The notes under the pieces: generated by a model
The model's input: the letters and a program-made list of their open reading frames with translations, nothing else
The model's database searches: none
Told to the model about the DNA's origin: nothing
Program-made: the position numbers and the translations under genes
NCBI RefSeq assembly: GCF_004193775.1
Contig: NC_041008.1
Span: 7,208,731-7,272,730, forward strand
Direction: 5' to 3'
Length of the DNA stretch: 64,000 bases
DNA from: Glycine soja
Taxonomy: Eukaryota; Streptophyta; Magnoliopsida; Fabales; Fabaceae
Part shown: positions 33,301-42,075 of the stretch, piece after piece
Layout: every line of letters begins with the position of its first letter
Numbering within the stretch: position 1 is the stretch's first letter

Positions 33301-35695
33301 ACTCATAAGAAAAGAATCATACTCTAATTTTTCTCTAGTGCTTTGGATGTATTTGTAAAATTTCACTCACATTTAATTATATAAAATTATTCTCACAGTC
33401 TTAAAATAGGTGTCACATTTGAAAAAAAATGTCTCAAAATGATTATTGCATTTAACTTTTTAATATAATATTAATTATTTTTTTCTTATTAATGCCTCTA
33501 ATAACTCTAATAAGTGTCAGTTTATTTTTTAATGTAATATTAATATTAAGGTTAGTTTTATAAAATTATTATTTTATTAAAAAAAATTTATTAACTTTTA
33601 TTGGTTGTGTAAAACAATCACGGATGACACTTATTCTGGGACGGAGGTAGTAATCTATATGTTCCATATTTGTAAGCATTGTACAAATACAAACCAATCA
33701 TTTATGGGTCCCCTGAAAGAATTAGCCTTCCCTTGGAAAAATAAGAGAACATAAAAAGTTTGGTGAGATAAATGGTGAATGGAAGTGATTCAAAGAAGAG
33801 AAACCGACAAAAGTAAACTTCAAGTGGCAAAAAAAAAAGAGTAGAACATTTGAAATTGTACCTTACAGTTTTTTTTGTTGTTGTTGAGATAAAATTGTAC
33901 CTTACTGTTAAACAATATAGATCCTCACATATTCGTGTTTCTTCTTTTGTATGCCCAGAATCATATAGTTTTCGGGGATTCTCATATGTTGCAAGAGATA
34001 AGGAATTCAGAAACACTCCCAGATTGGAATTTCCGCAATTTAACTTCCATGGTCGTGGAAGGGTGTGGATTTTTAACAGATGGAATACTACCTTCCCATT
34101 TACTTCATTTTCTCAGTAACTTAAAAAAGTTGCAAGTGCGGAAATGTAATTCTCTAAAGGCAATATTTAGTATGGGACCTCAAGGAAGTCTCAGCCATCT
34201 GGAACAACTTCAAGTGGAAAACTGTGATGAGTTAGTGGCAATTGTTGCAAATGATGAAGCAGACAATGAAGAAGCAAATAAAGAGATTGTTATATTCTCC
34301 AGCATAACGTCGTTGAGGCTATCGGATTTGCCAAAACTAAGCTGCATTTATCCTGGAATGCATAGTCTAGAATGGCGTATGCTAAAAGAATTACATGTCA
34401 AACATTGCCAAAAGCTGAAGTTTTTTGCATCAGAATTTCAAAATTCTCCAGATTTAAATCCAGATGGTGAAGATAGATTTTCAACAGACCAGCAAGCTAT
34501 TGTCTCACTTGAAAAGGTATGGCTGTTTTTGTATAAGAAAGCCGCCTAAAGACTCTGCATTTTGTGCTTACATATACATTTATTGTTGAAAATTAATTTA
34601 TTTTTAGGAAGTAAACTTTTACATTTTCTTATTTATTTTGAATCCAAGGTTACTCCCTGCTTGGAGGTAATGTCGCTGGGTAAGGAAGAAGCCATGATGA
34701 TTGAGCAAGGAAAACTTGATATTGACCTCCCGAAATTAAACTCCCTCAAATTGCAGGGCTTTCAGGCTAAACAGGGGGACATATTTCCATTTGTTTTTGG
34801 TTTAAAGGTGTCAGTGTCACTACCCACTATTGAAAAACTTGTGTTGCTCGATAGTTCCTTTAAAGAGATATTCCCCTGTGAAAAACCCAGTAATGGCATA
34901 GATTATGATAAAATCCTTTCACAGCTTAAAAGATTGAAGCTTCTGAGTCTGCCTGAACTTAAATCCATAGGATTAGAGCACTCCTGGATAAGCCCCTTCA
35001 TACAAAATTTAAAAACCTTACTGGTTAGGGAGTGCCATGATTTGGCAAACTTGACACCATCCACTGTCTCTTTCTCTAATCTGATAAAGCTTATTGTAAA
35101 GGATTGTGATGGGTTGAAGTACTTGTTCACATTTTCAACTGCCAAAACATTGGTTGTACTGAAGGAAATTTACATAACCAAATGCAAATCACTAAAAACA
35201 ATAGTGGCTAAGGACGGAGAAGAAGGAGGCGATGATGAAGATAATGATGTGGAGGAGGAGGGCCAAGGTGAAGGAAATGAAGACGAAGATGAAGATCAAG
35301 ATAATGATGTGGAGGAGGAGGGCCAAGGTGAAGGAAATGAAGACGAAGATGAAGATGAAGATGAAGAAGAAGCTAATGCTAAAGGTGATGGAAATGAAGA
35401 TGAAAACAAAGGTAATAACGATGAAGATGGAAATCAAGGTGAAGATAATATTACATTCAAGAAGCTTGAGAGATTGACTCTTAGCTCATTACCAAAACTT
35501 AAAAGCTTCTACACAGGGAGTTCCTCTTTGAATTTTCCATGCTTGAAAGTAATGTCGTTCAGCAAACCTTGCAGAACGAATCTTTTCCGTAATTTTAAAG
35601 AACCAGAACAATTGAGAGTGAAAATAGATGGAATCTACTCTAAACGTGATATAAAGTCTGTGATAACGAAACAAGATGAAGCAGAGGCATCCTGA
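15396..35695 (+). CDS. NLR gene 1: giant CC-NB-ARC-LRR disease-resistance protein, At4g27190/RPS2-like (8 coding exons)
   Basis: Join 15396..18323, 18527..18772, 21153..21833, 21958..22782, 25100..25795, 25898..26749, 33959..34516, 34649..35695. All junctions are GT-AG and phase 0, giving about 2,610 residues; relatives such as RPS2 have about 900-1,000. The coiled-coil covers residues 1-150. NB-ARC shows P-loop GLSGVGKTT (186-194), kinase-2 LVILDDLWD (DD 266-267), [15 protein letters not shown] (331-340), GLPM (396) and MQD (514-516) in place of MHD. LRRs follow from about 590 to the end. The family acts in the cytoplasm or at the plasma membrane as an immune receptor that binds ADP/ATP. Odd points are the long spacer before RNBS-B, loss of the RNBS-B arginine, and an acidic tract near the C-terminus. 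ATG 15396 is the first ATG without an immediate stop. Splicing is predicted, not proven. Confidence 0.85.
18527..18772 (+). CDS. NLR gene 1 exon 2 (short LRR linker exon)
   Basis: 82 codons between TTGCAG and GAG|GTAAGT. It encodes [20 protein letters not shown] and the [23 protein letters not shown]. Gene 2 exon 2 (51919-52173) is its direct counterpart. Confidence 0.85.
18773..21152 (+). other. Intron 2 of NLR gene 1
   Basis: 2,380 bases carrying a hAT-type MITE (19668-20252). The surrounding 19240-20990 region is less AT-rich than other introns and has CTTAGCCT/GCTTAGCTT-like words reminiscent of soybean LTR sequences, but no coding domain was found. Gene 2 intron 2 does not share it, so it is an insertion later than the duplication. 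Confidence 0.5.
19668..20252. mobile_element. hAT-type MITE with 8-bp target-site duplication
   Basis: The 585-base element starts TAGGGTTGAGAATAGGTCAG and its end, read in reverse, begins TAGGGGTGGGAATAGGTTAG. These are imperfect terminal inverted repeats. It is flanked on both sides by CCTAAACA (19660-19667 and 20253-20260). An 8-base duplication with TAGGG termini fits the hAT superfamily. It has no transposase frame. Confidence 0.85.
21153..21833 (+). CDS. NLR gene 1 exon 3 (LRR module A1)
   Basis: 227 codons between AACAG and GAG|GTACGT. This is module type A, with the pattern [62 protein letters not shown] and LREIV. Exons 5 and 7 repeat this layout. It pairs with exon 4 across a 124-base intron. 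Confidence 0.9.
21958..22782 (+). CDS. NLR gene 1 exon 4 (LRR module B1)
   Basis: 275 codons between CTATAG and AAG|GTATGT. Module type B opens with [12 protein letters not shown], then [58 protein letters not shown] and [12 protein letters not shown]. It ends with a basic [13 protein letters not shown] tail that recurs at the end of the other B exons. Confidence 0.9.
22783..25099 (+). other. Intron 4 of NLR gene 1
   Basis: 2,317 bases of very AT-rich sequence with no recognisable gene or complete element. The matching gene 2 intron is 850 bases, so it has expanded or shrunk since the duplication. Confidence 0.6.
25100..25795 (+). CDS. NLR gene 1 exon 5 (LRR module A2)
   Basis: 232 codons. 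It starts after TTTACAG at [20 protein letters not shown], homologous to the start of gene 2 exon 7 (ELFEALDNESISDNLELK). It ends at CTAAAG|GTATG. It contains [20 protein letters not shown] and [19 protein letters not shown]. The in-frame Met at 25040 is in the intron. Confidence 0.88.
25898..26749 (+). CDS. NLR gene 1 exon 6 (LRR module B2)
   Basis: 284 codons between TACTAG and CAG|GTAAAC. It opens [19 protein letters not shown], then carries [20 protein letters not shown] and [19 protein letters not shown], and ends VKKVFLHQ, the B-type tail. Confidence 0.88.
27237..27515. mobile_element. Foldback MITE (long inverted repeat)
   Basis: The left end, ATTATATTTTTAGTCCCTCA, is mirrored at the right end as ATTATATTTTAGTTTCTTAA in reverse complement. 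The match continues inward through TTTTTTAGT and CTAAATAAAAAATT. The centre is itself palindromic around AAATTTGAAAACTAAA. It has no frame, and no clear target duplication was seen. Confidence 0.6.
27961..28341 (-). repeat. 3' LTR of copia element 2
   Basis: 381 bases. On the minus strand it reads TGTTGGACATTTTAGTG to CCAACA. It differs from the other LTR by about a dozen substitutions, counted by hand, plus small indels. Confidence 0.92.
28870..30306 (-). CDS. copia element 2 reverse transcriptase and RNase H
   Basis: 478 residues uninterrupted. RT motifs are [33 protein letters not shown] and the catalytic [10 protein letters not shown]. The RNase H part has [39 protein letters not shown] and [10 protein letters not shown]. 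The frame is preceded by TAG (30310-30312) at the expected tryptophan of NNTWKLVDLP, so it is no longer joined to the upstream polyprotein. Confidence 0.93.
   Translation of the reverse strand: MVDLPPGCKSLGCKMIFRRKMKVDGTVDKYKARLVIQGFRQNEGIDFFNTYAPVARISTIKLLLALTAIHNLVIHQMDVKTAFLNGELDEEIYMKQPERFVMPGNENKVCKLMKSLYGLKQTPKQWHQKFDEVVLSSGFVLNQADKCLYSKFDTHGKGVIICLYVDDMFIFFTDQDQVDETKAFLSSKFDMKDMGEADVILGIKIKRGNNDISISQSHYIEKILEKFNFKDCSLVSTLIDPNLKLLPNKGVAVSQLEYSRAIGSLMYAMISTRPDIAYAVAKLSRFTSNPSSHHWQAMNRVFKYLKGTIDYGLTYTGFPSVIEGYSDASWITNMEDYSSTSGWVFLLGGGAISWASKKQTCITNSTMESEFVALAATGKEAEWLRNLIYVIPLWPKPIPPMSIRCDSQATLAKAYSQVYNGKSRHLGVRHNMVQELIMHGVISVEFVRTQHNLADHLTKGLSRDLVKRSAVGLGLKSI
30310..31297 (-). pseudogene. 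copia element 2 integrase region, internally deleted
   Basis: The integrase core (30758-31297) has [26 protein letters not shown] and [14 protein letters not shown], the DDE triad. After [12 protein letters not shown] it breaks. The next frame (30310-30789) resumes out of phase at [20 protein letters not shown]. The segment usually found between them is missing, so there has been a deletion with a frameshift. Confidence 0.88.
31307..32782 (-). pseudogene. copia element 2 gag and protease, nonsense-interrupted
   Basis: Gag starts at 32782 ([20 protein letters not shown]). TGA at 32489-32491 replaces the tryptophan of AKELWDSLESKY, and the same frame then continues. The zinc knuckle [14 protein letters not shown] is intact. 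The protease motif reads DLGATSHVC where the family has DSGATSH, so the catalytic serine is lost. A second TGA (31307-31309) removes a cysteine before [11 protein letters not shown]. Confidence 0.88.
32807..33218 (-). repeat. 5' LTR of copia element 2
   Basis: 412 bases. It is longer than its partner partly because a 25-base word starting GAACAGGTGG is tandemly doubled (33011-33035 and 33036-33060). The gag ATG (32782) comes within 25 bases of the LTR. The untranslated leader and a canonical primer-binding site therefore appear to be missing. Confidence 0.92.
33396..33651. mobile_element. Degenerate Stowaway/mariner-like MITE
   Basis: The right end reads TGACACTTATTCTGGGACGG, followed by AGGTAG. 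Its reverse complement is the familiar plant word CCGTCCCAGAATAAGTGTCA. The left end CAGTCTTAAAATAGGTGTCA is a worn version of the same inverted repeat. No coding frame. Confidence 0.5.
33959..34516 (+). CDS. NLR gene 1 exon 7 (LRR module A3, short form)
   Basis: 186 codons between TGCCCAG and GAAAAG|GTATG. It opens [20 protein letters not shown], then carries [20 protein letters not shown] and [19 protein letters not shown]. It is shorter than exons 3 and 5. An alternative AG at 33919-33920 exists, but it would add an out-of-phase or divergent start. Confidence 0.8.
34649..35695 (+). CDS. NLR gene 1 exon 8 (LRR module B3 with acidic tract, stop)
   Basis: 349 codons including TGA (35693-35695), after the acceptor ATCCAAG. 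LRRs include [20 protein letters not shown] and [20 protein letters not shown] stretch of about 75 residues (35215-35450) is almost entirely D, E, N, G and Q, then the LRR resumes at [20 protein letters not shown]. The DNA of the acidic tract contains a 60-base unit repeated twice with one difference. Confidence 0.88.
   Translation, partial: VTPCLEVMSLGKEEAMMIEQGKLDIDLPKLNSLKLQGFQAKQGDIFPFVFGLKVSVSLPTIEKLVLLDSSFKEIFPCEKPSNGIDYDKILSQLKRLKLLSLPELKSIGLEHSWISPFIQNLKTLLVRECHDLANLTPSTVSFSNLIKLIVKDCDGLKYLFTFSTAKTLVVLKEIYITKCKSLKTIVAKDGEEGGDDEDNDVEEEGQGEGNEDEDEDQDNDVEEEGQGEGNEDEDEDEDEEEANAKGDGNEDENKGNNDEDGNQGEDNITFKKLERLTLSSLPKLKSFYTGSSSLNFPCLKVMSFSKPCRTNLFRNFKEPEQLRVKIDGIYSKRDIKSVITKQDEAEAS
35240..35359 (+). 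repeat. 60-bp in-frame tandem repeat in the acidic tract
   Basis: The units 35240-35299 and 35300-35359, starting GATAATGATGTGGAGGAGGA, differ at one base. Sixty bases is 20 codons, so copy-number change keeps the frame. The near identity suggests a recent duplication. Confidence 0.9.
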
Positions 35696-36790
35696 GTTAG
35701 TATGATGACATATTCCCTTGATCACTTGTAAGTATAAATATCGTTAGCTTATTCTCATGGACATGCAATAATACAGCTTAATCAACTGCTGTTGATTGAC
35801 TAAGAAGTTTTCATCGTTTACATATATGAAGAATTGAGAATGTTTAATGAATACACACATATTCTATTTGAATTGCTTTGGTCTTTTCTAACTACCTCAC
35901 TTTCATTTGTTAATAATTTGCTTCAGGAAATTGTTGTCTGGTGCAAGAAGCTTATTGTCATTGCGTTCGCTCGTGTTACCCTTGAAAACAGGTTGTCTTC
36001 TTCTGATGCAACCAGAGTAAAAAACATGCAATCCTAGTGAGTTTGTCACTTTTCTTGCATTTATTTTTCAAATTATGAAAACAAGGCGTAAAAGATAAAG
36101 TGACAAATTAATTTTGAGAAATGTTTTAAAAAAAATCGAACATGATAATGTATTCAATATAATTTAGCACGAGTAGAAACTCAAAGTTGTCACTAGACTA
36201 GCCAAGAAATCATTAAAACACCAAAATTTCATTTGTTGTAAGCGTTCCGGTCGCCATATTGATTAATAGATTTTTTTATCTTAAAGTTTAAAACTATTTT
36301 AACTTTCAGCTATTATCTAATGTTGTTTTTTTTTTTTTTCCTAAGAAAATCCGTGGTTCAGGGAAAATGGAAGATTGCAATACGAGGATAGGTGGATCGA
36401 TAGCATCATGGCAACAGTTATTAATAAATCAAGGGCTTTTGTTTTATATGAAGTGTGGTGTTCTTGAATAAAGATTACCTGTGTGCAAGCAGGAATTGTA
36501 GGTGGTTCTTAAGTTCACAATGGTGTTTTCTGAATAAAATGTCTTGTGTATTTATGCAAGACCAGATGCGTGCATGGTTTTCAAGTATACAAGAAGGGTG
36601 TTTCGTAAATAAATTTGGTTTGTATCTTTATAGGAGGTTTGCATTGTTTTCATGACTTTCTATGAATTAAGTTGACATGGATGTATTTTAGGAGAATGAT
36701 GCTCCGTGAATAATATTGAGCTGTATTTATACAGGTGTGTAATATGGTTTAAGTTGTAAACCGATTGCTTTGTCAAGAAAATTGACCAGA
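35696..36790 (+). other. 3' UTR of NLR gene 1 with a predicted intron and tandem mini-repeats
   Basis: A donor GTAAGT at 35728 and the acceptor CTTCAG (35925-35926) flank a predicted 199-base 3'-UTR intron. The same sites occur near 3155/3344 and at 60228/60449. The following exon, GAAATTGTTGTCTGGTG, is conserved in all three copies. Between 36440 and 36790 diverged repeats of about 70 bases each contain GAATAAA or AAATAAA and a CCTG...CAGG-type stem. Confidence 0.5.
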
Positions 36791-38179
36791 AAAATTTTTG
36801 ATGGAGGTACCAATGATTTGTAAACTACAAAAACTGTAAATGTGCTTCATAGATGAATTTTAATTGTATTTCCTCAAGATAATTATGTAGTATAGGAATA
36901 GGAATTACGTTGAATGTCCTTTGTGAATACTTTTTAAAATTGATTTGATATATATAAATGATGTTTAAGAACTATTTTGAAACTAATTTGTAAATAAAGA
37001 TGATATGTATAGCTACTTGTTAAACCACCACCACCCCCCCTTCCCCTGTCCCTGAATCCACTGTATTAACAATATCAGAACCCAGTGCCATAATCTAGGA
37101 ACACCATTTATTGGTAGAAAGATTGCAGACAAAGTGAAATAAAAAATTATTACCAACACTATCTCCAAAGACAACCAAAATTATGGGAATCTGGAAAAGG
37201 TGGTAATTAGACTTCATATCTGCTTGCTTACTAGAAATTTATAGATTTCATTCCTCTGAATGGTATATCACCACGATAAGACTCGAATAAGTACTTAATT
37301 ATTTATGTTATTTATAGGTCATGCATAATTATTATCTTAATACCATTAAAGTTGGTTCAGGAAATCAACAATAACATGCAACGATTTAACTAAAGTCTAG
37401 CAAAAGTAGCACACTTTAAGTTGATTTAAGAAAGTAGAAGCTTTCCCTTACACAAAACAAAAATGAAAAGAACAAAGAATAAAAATGAAAATAAAAAGAA
37501 GAGAGAATTTTCAAGGTTCTGTTCAACATTCTTAGAAAATGAATATTATTTGTTTATTAAACATGCAAAGCCATTAAAGAAGCATGCAGCAAAGCTCAAT
37601 GTCTCAGAAAACTATTATGCTTATTCATATTTATATCAGCACAGCTGTTAAACAAGTTTGTAATAAGAACTTCCTTGGCTTATTTTCAGATAAGAAAAAT
37701 GTTAGAATTGCAGTTATGTATTTCTTTGATGAAAAAGAATCTTAGTAACTGAACAAAATTTGGTAAATTGGTGATGACTTCAGCAATAGCATATTCTGAT
37801 TCAATTATAAATTTACAATACAAATACCATTAGCGATCCAAGCTTGACAGAATGGTTGCATGGAAATGTGCCAGCTAGAGAAAGGGAGATAAATCATCAT
37901 AAAGTTAGAAACTTTACACTTGTTGACCAGAGTTCAAATGCTAGCAAAATGAGTAGTTTTTAAAAGGAAAACAGATGAGAGAGTCAAAGAGGATACAGAA
38001 AGATAAAATATTATATAATCTAAACATTGATTACACAGATGACCAAACTTTCTCATTCCACAGTTTACACCCTAAGCTACTTGTTTCATATAGACAATGA
38101 AACAACATTGACAAGAACAAAAGTATCAAGGAAAAAGCTTCGTGATACAAATATTCATATGCAATTTTCAATGGTTCCT
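36791..38179. other. Intergenic
   Basis: AT-rich. Short frames (37463-37651, 38027-38233) have no family resemblance. No element boundaries were recognised. Confidence 0.6.
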
Positions 38180-38572
38180 CTACTTTCTACTGAACAAGCT
38201 TCTCAATTTCCCTCTTTCCAACCGCTCAAGTAGCTTCTTAGCTCCTGGGATGTCCATCTCTGTAAGCTTCTTCAGATACCTGATTGCTCCATACGAAATC
38301 ATCAGTTTCTTACATTTCTTACTCGGAGAATGTGATCCAAGGCAAGAAACTGCATACTTTTTTGCAGTGTTCTGAGTGTTTGAATCAAGCAACTGGACCA
38401 GATTTGGCACACTTTTATCATCCTTTTTAACCTCTATCTAATTCTGGGACAGGACTATTAGGCTTGAAATGGCTTGAGCAGCAACCTCTAGCAGTATTTG
38501 CTTTTGCCTCAAGCATCTTTATAAGAAGAGAGATGCACCCGGCTTCACCAACTATTTTCTTCATCTCCATTG
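38180..38572 (-). pseudogene. ARM-repeat protein C-terminus, pseudogene
   Basis: On the minus strand, after a TTTGCAG acceptor-like site, the sequence reads MEMKKIVGEAGCISLLIKML. It then loses two bases at NTAR|GCC, meets a TAG after LSQN, and continues as PNLVQLLDSNTQNTAKKYAV through KKLLERLERGKLRSLFSRK to a stop. The end is characteristic of plant armadillo-repeat superfamily proteins of the At1g01830/At2g45720 kind. The frameshift and stop make it a pseudogene. No further exons were found upstream. Confidence 0.75.
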
Positions 38573-41069
38573 AGCTGCAAACACGGCAAATGATATCCGG
38601 ACTTCAACATGTGAACCAAACAGGGAATCTAACCAAACTGAAGTTCTTTTCACAGGAGGATTTCACAGGTGAATTAGCATTAAAAGAACTAAATGATATT
38701 GTACCAAAAAAAATGATTAAAAACAATATAAAACGTAAAGAAAGACCAAGGGTGGCATGCCTCTTATATAGGTTAGCACCGCATGAGAGGGAAAACAAAT
38801 CGAATTCAACAAAGGCATGCATGTTACCTAATTCGGACATAATGTTGCAGTTTCTTTATTATTTCCTTTTTTGACAATGTTGCAGATTGCAGAATACTAG
38901 AATAAGAGGTATATTTGCGTACGTAGGGGCTAGTTTCAATTTTCAAACGAGGAGAAAGATGCTAAGTGAGAAATAAACGGTGGTGAAATCTGAAGAAGAA
39001 GAAGAAGATGTGTCACAGTACAGGCAGTTGCAGTCTGTGACACAGAATCACCACTTTGACAAAGCTCAATCTAGGGCTGAACGCTGCTGTGTCCTAAAAT
39101 CGCACGTGTTGTTTCTGCTGACATTCACAAATTGCAATCTTTGAAAAGATACAGTAGCCTTCTATTTACCCATAATACTACCAGATTCAACGACTCTTAT
39201 GAGAGGTGGTAGCATTCTCTCTTTACTCTTTAGAATGCATTGATGCATTCTCTATTTAATAATTTTGTTTTAATGTTAATTTCCATTTTTCATATTGGGT
39301 TTCATTCTATATCGTGGAATCGCTAGTTTGCTGGAACCTTAGTAGTTGTTACGAAATGGAGCCCATTGTGAATCACAAAATCCCTACTTTGTCCATTACC
39401 TCGTTTCAGAAGTGAAATCCCTACTTTGCTTTAACCTTAGTCCAAGTTCGTTGCCTCGTTTCAACAGTGGTTACTAAATGTACTCTGACTTTGTTTCAAT
39501 AACTCATCTCCAATATCAAAATCCTACATCAATTTGCCAAAGCCAAAGTTCACCTTTTCAGGTATATGATATAAATTAAATAATAATTACCTCTGTATAA
39601 ATAAATAAATCGCTATAATTGCCAATGCATTGACATCCAAGTCTCATACAAACTAAAATCTCAAACCAACAACATTCAACTCAATAGAAACAACACAAAT
39701 ATCATACTTGGTTGCTTCAAAATTGCAAAACAGAAATTAATAGAAAAATTAAATTTATATTAATTAATTTAAATGCTGACAATTATATATAGTTTACAAA
39801 ATAGTTATTCAACTTTAGTTGATATTAATTAAATATGAATAAGCACATTTCAGAATAAGTATCATGGAATGGTTCTTTTTCGGAAAACAAAATCCACAAC
39901 ATTTAAAATATATTTATTTTGCAAGCATATTTTCGAAAAAGGTTATTCCAAAAGCTTGCTTACACTATATATTTTAGACAAAGTAATCCAGAATGGTTGT
40001 TGATTTCTAGATTACTCATTCCGGGATAGTCACCATTAAAAAAAAAATTTAGTATCGTCAATTTAATATTAGTTTTATCAAAACTAATGTTAATAAAAGT
40101 ATGATGACATTTTTATAAATAATATATCATCATTAACATCATTTTTTTAAATTGATGTTAACAGAATAATTTTAGCATTGATTTTTTAAAAAAATGATGT
40201 TGTTTAAGCACTCACAATTTCTTAGAAACTGATATTAAGATTCTCTTTTAAGATGATGGCCTTTCACACAATAAGTGCTGAGGATACTCAATAATGTTTT
40301 CCATTTAATGTTTTTGTTTTATTGTCTCTTTCAACTAGGGGTGAAATGAGGCTAGATTTTGTTATGCGTGAGCCTGACTTTAATTAAAAGCTTAGTCTGC
40401 ATATTTTTAAGAATTGATGAACTCCAGAGATGGAGAATTGAGAATAAGTTGTTATATGATAAAGTGTTTGTGTCATTCTATATCTTTATCAGAATTGAAA
40501 ATAAGTTACTTGTTGATCAACTATAAAGTAGTAATTGAATTTGCTATGTGTGAGCCTGACTTTAATTAAAAGCTTAGTCTATATATTTTTGTCATTCTAT
40601 ATCTTCCATTTAGTTACTTGTTGATCAAATATACTGTAGTAAAATGATTCTATATTTAATTATATATTTTCCTAATAAAATATGAATTCAATATTTTTCA
40701 AATGCAAAATTAATTTATAAATAAAAGCTAATTACATTTTTAAGAGGCTAGGTTTTGTTATACTTTATAAGAATTGAGAATAAGTTGTTATATGATATAG
40801 ACGTATTTTTAACATCTATCTAATATATGAGAATTGATGAACGCCAGGGACAGAGGTATGTGTATAGGTGGGGGACCTTGGCCTTAATTTTTTAAAAATT
40901 GTAAATTAGTGGTAAAATTCAGTTATATTATGAAATTGGTATATACAATTAGTTCCTGCGGTGAAAATTCAATTAGTATATACTTAGCTTTTTTTTAATA
41001 GCACACAGTAGCTGATGCAGTGTTGTCATAAAAATTAAGGGGCATGTGTTTTAGATAGTATTATTCTCT

Positions 41070-41127
<58 letters not shown>

Positions 41128-41899
41128 ATTAAAATTTTATTGCATGTGATTTAATCCAATTTCAAACCTCTTTGTATTTTTTAAAGAATTTTATCTTTTT
41201 ATTGTTGCATTGAAATTAATTGACTGTAGCGGTTTAAATAGAATGATTTCTTTTTATTGTGAAAAAAATCTTTTAATTTTTATAACAAATGTTACAAACA
41301 TTAATTATTTTTAATAAAAATTTTCCTGATACACATTTTTATTGAATTATACATTCGAAAAGAATTGTTTTTCTAAAACCATTTCATTTTTTAACCCTTT
41401 CTTGTGATTGGCTCCCCCTATTGTATTTTTCTGCCTCCGTCCCTTATCAAAGATGCACTAATTGCTATTGTCAATATTAGTAAATCTATGAATTCTTAAT
41501 TGATTGGTTTAAAGAGTCTCAAACTGTGGAATGAAGGAGTATTCCAAATCTACATCGAGATATTGACAATGATTGTTAAATATCATAGTACATAATACGT
41601 TGTAACAAGATAGAATACAATAGAAACAAAGAAAAAGAAAATGAGTTATCTATTTTTTTCATGGTTAGAGCCAATTCTTTCATTCATTTCAAGTTATAGT
41701 TAGATTTGAGAATGGCATTCATGATAATTTATTTAAAAACATATTTTATAATAAGACATGCATCAAAATAGGACATAATTTTTTTTCTTTCAACAAATTT
41801 ATAAGCTTGAGTCTATGTAGATCAACAAGCATTATATTTTAAAAAATAAATGTATGATTTTACACTCCACACGACCACACCTGAAGCTCTCTAAATACA
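38573..41899. other. Intergenic with minor repeats
   Basis: No gene recognised. At 40040-40230 there are repeated ATTGATTTTTTAAAAAAATGATGTT-like hairpin words of the sort found in soybean CACTA elements. A word starting GTGAGCCTGACTTTAATTAA occurs near 40370 and again near 40550. A TA microsatellite lies at 41070-41124. Confidence 0.5.
41070..41124. repeat. (TA)n microsatellite
   Basis: An uninterrupted run of TA dinucleotides of about 27 units. Confidence 0.95.
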
Positions 41900-42075
41900 T
41901 GTAAAACATCCTCATTATGAAACTGACAGAAATGGAATTGGCTTGATTCCGCCAATCTCCTTCACACTCTCTCGATCTTCATTTGTTAATAGACTTGCAT
42001 GCCACGCCTTCCAAAGAAAATCTCGAATCTGTTCCGAATCCCTCCATTTCCATATCACTTCAAAGTGCTTCTTCT
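41900..42075 (-). mobile_element. LINE remnant (zf-RVT-like)
   Basis: The minus strand reads WKWRDSEQIRDFLWKAWHAS followed by LLTNEDRES, the zf-RVT signature (W..., FLW..., LLTNE) of plant LINEs. No longer frame survives and no poly(A) was identified. Confidence 0.5.

Larger units (their letters stand above)
26750..33958 (+). other. Intron 6 of NLR gene 1, containing a complete copia element
   Basis: 7.2 kb from GTAAAC to GCCCAG. It holds a foldback MITE (27237-27515), copia element 2 (27961-33218) and a degenerate Stowaway-like MITE (33396-33651). Removing element 2 leaves about 1.95 kb. Confidence 0.7.

Noticed and set aside
35192..35477. Other-frame and antisense ORFs over the acidic tract
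   Set aside because: Their Ile/Phe-rich or Met/Lys-rich composition is a by-product of the GAT/GAA repeat.
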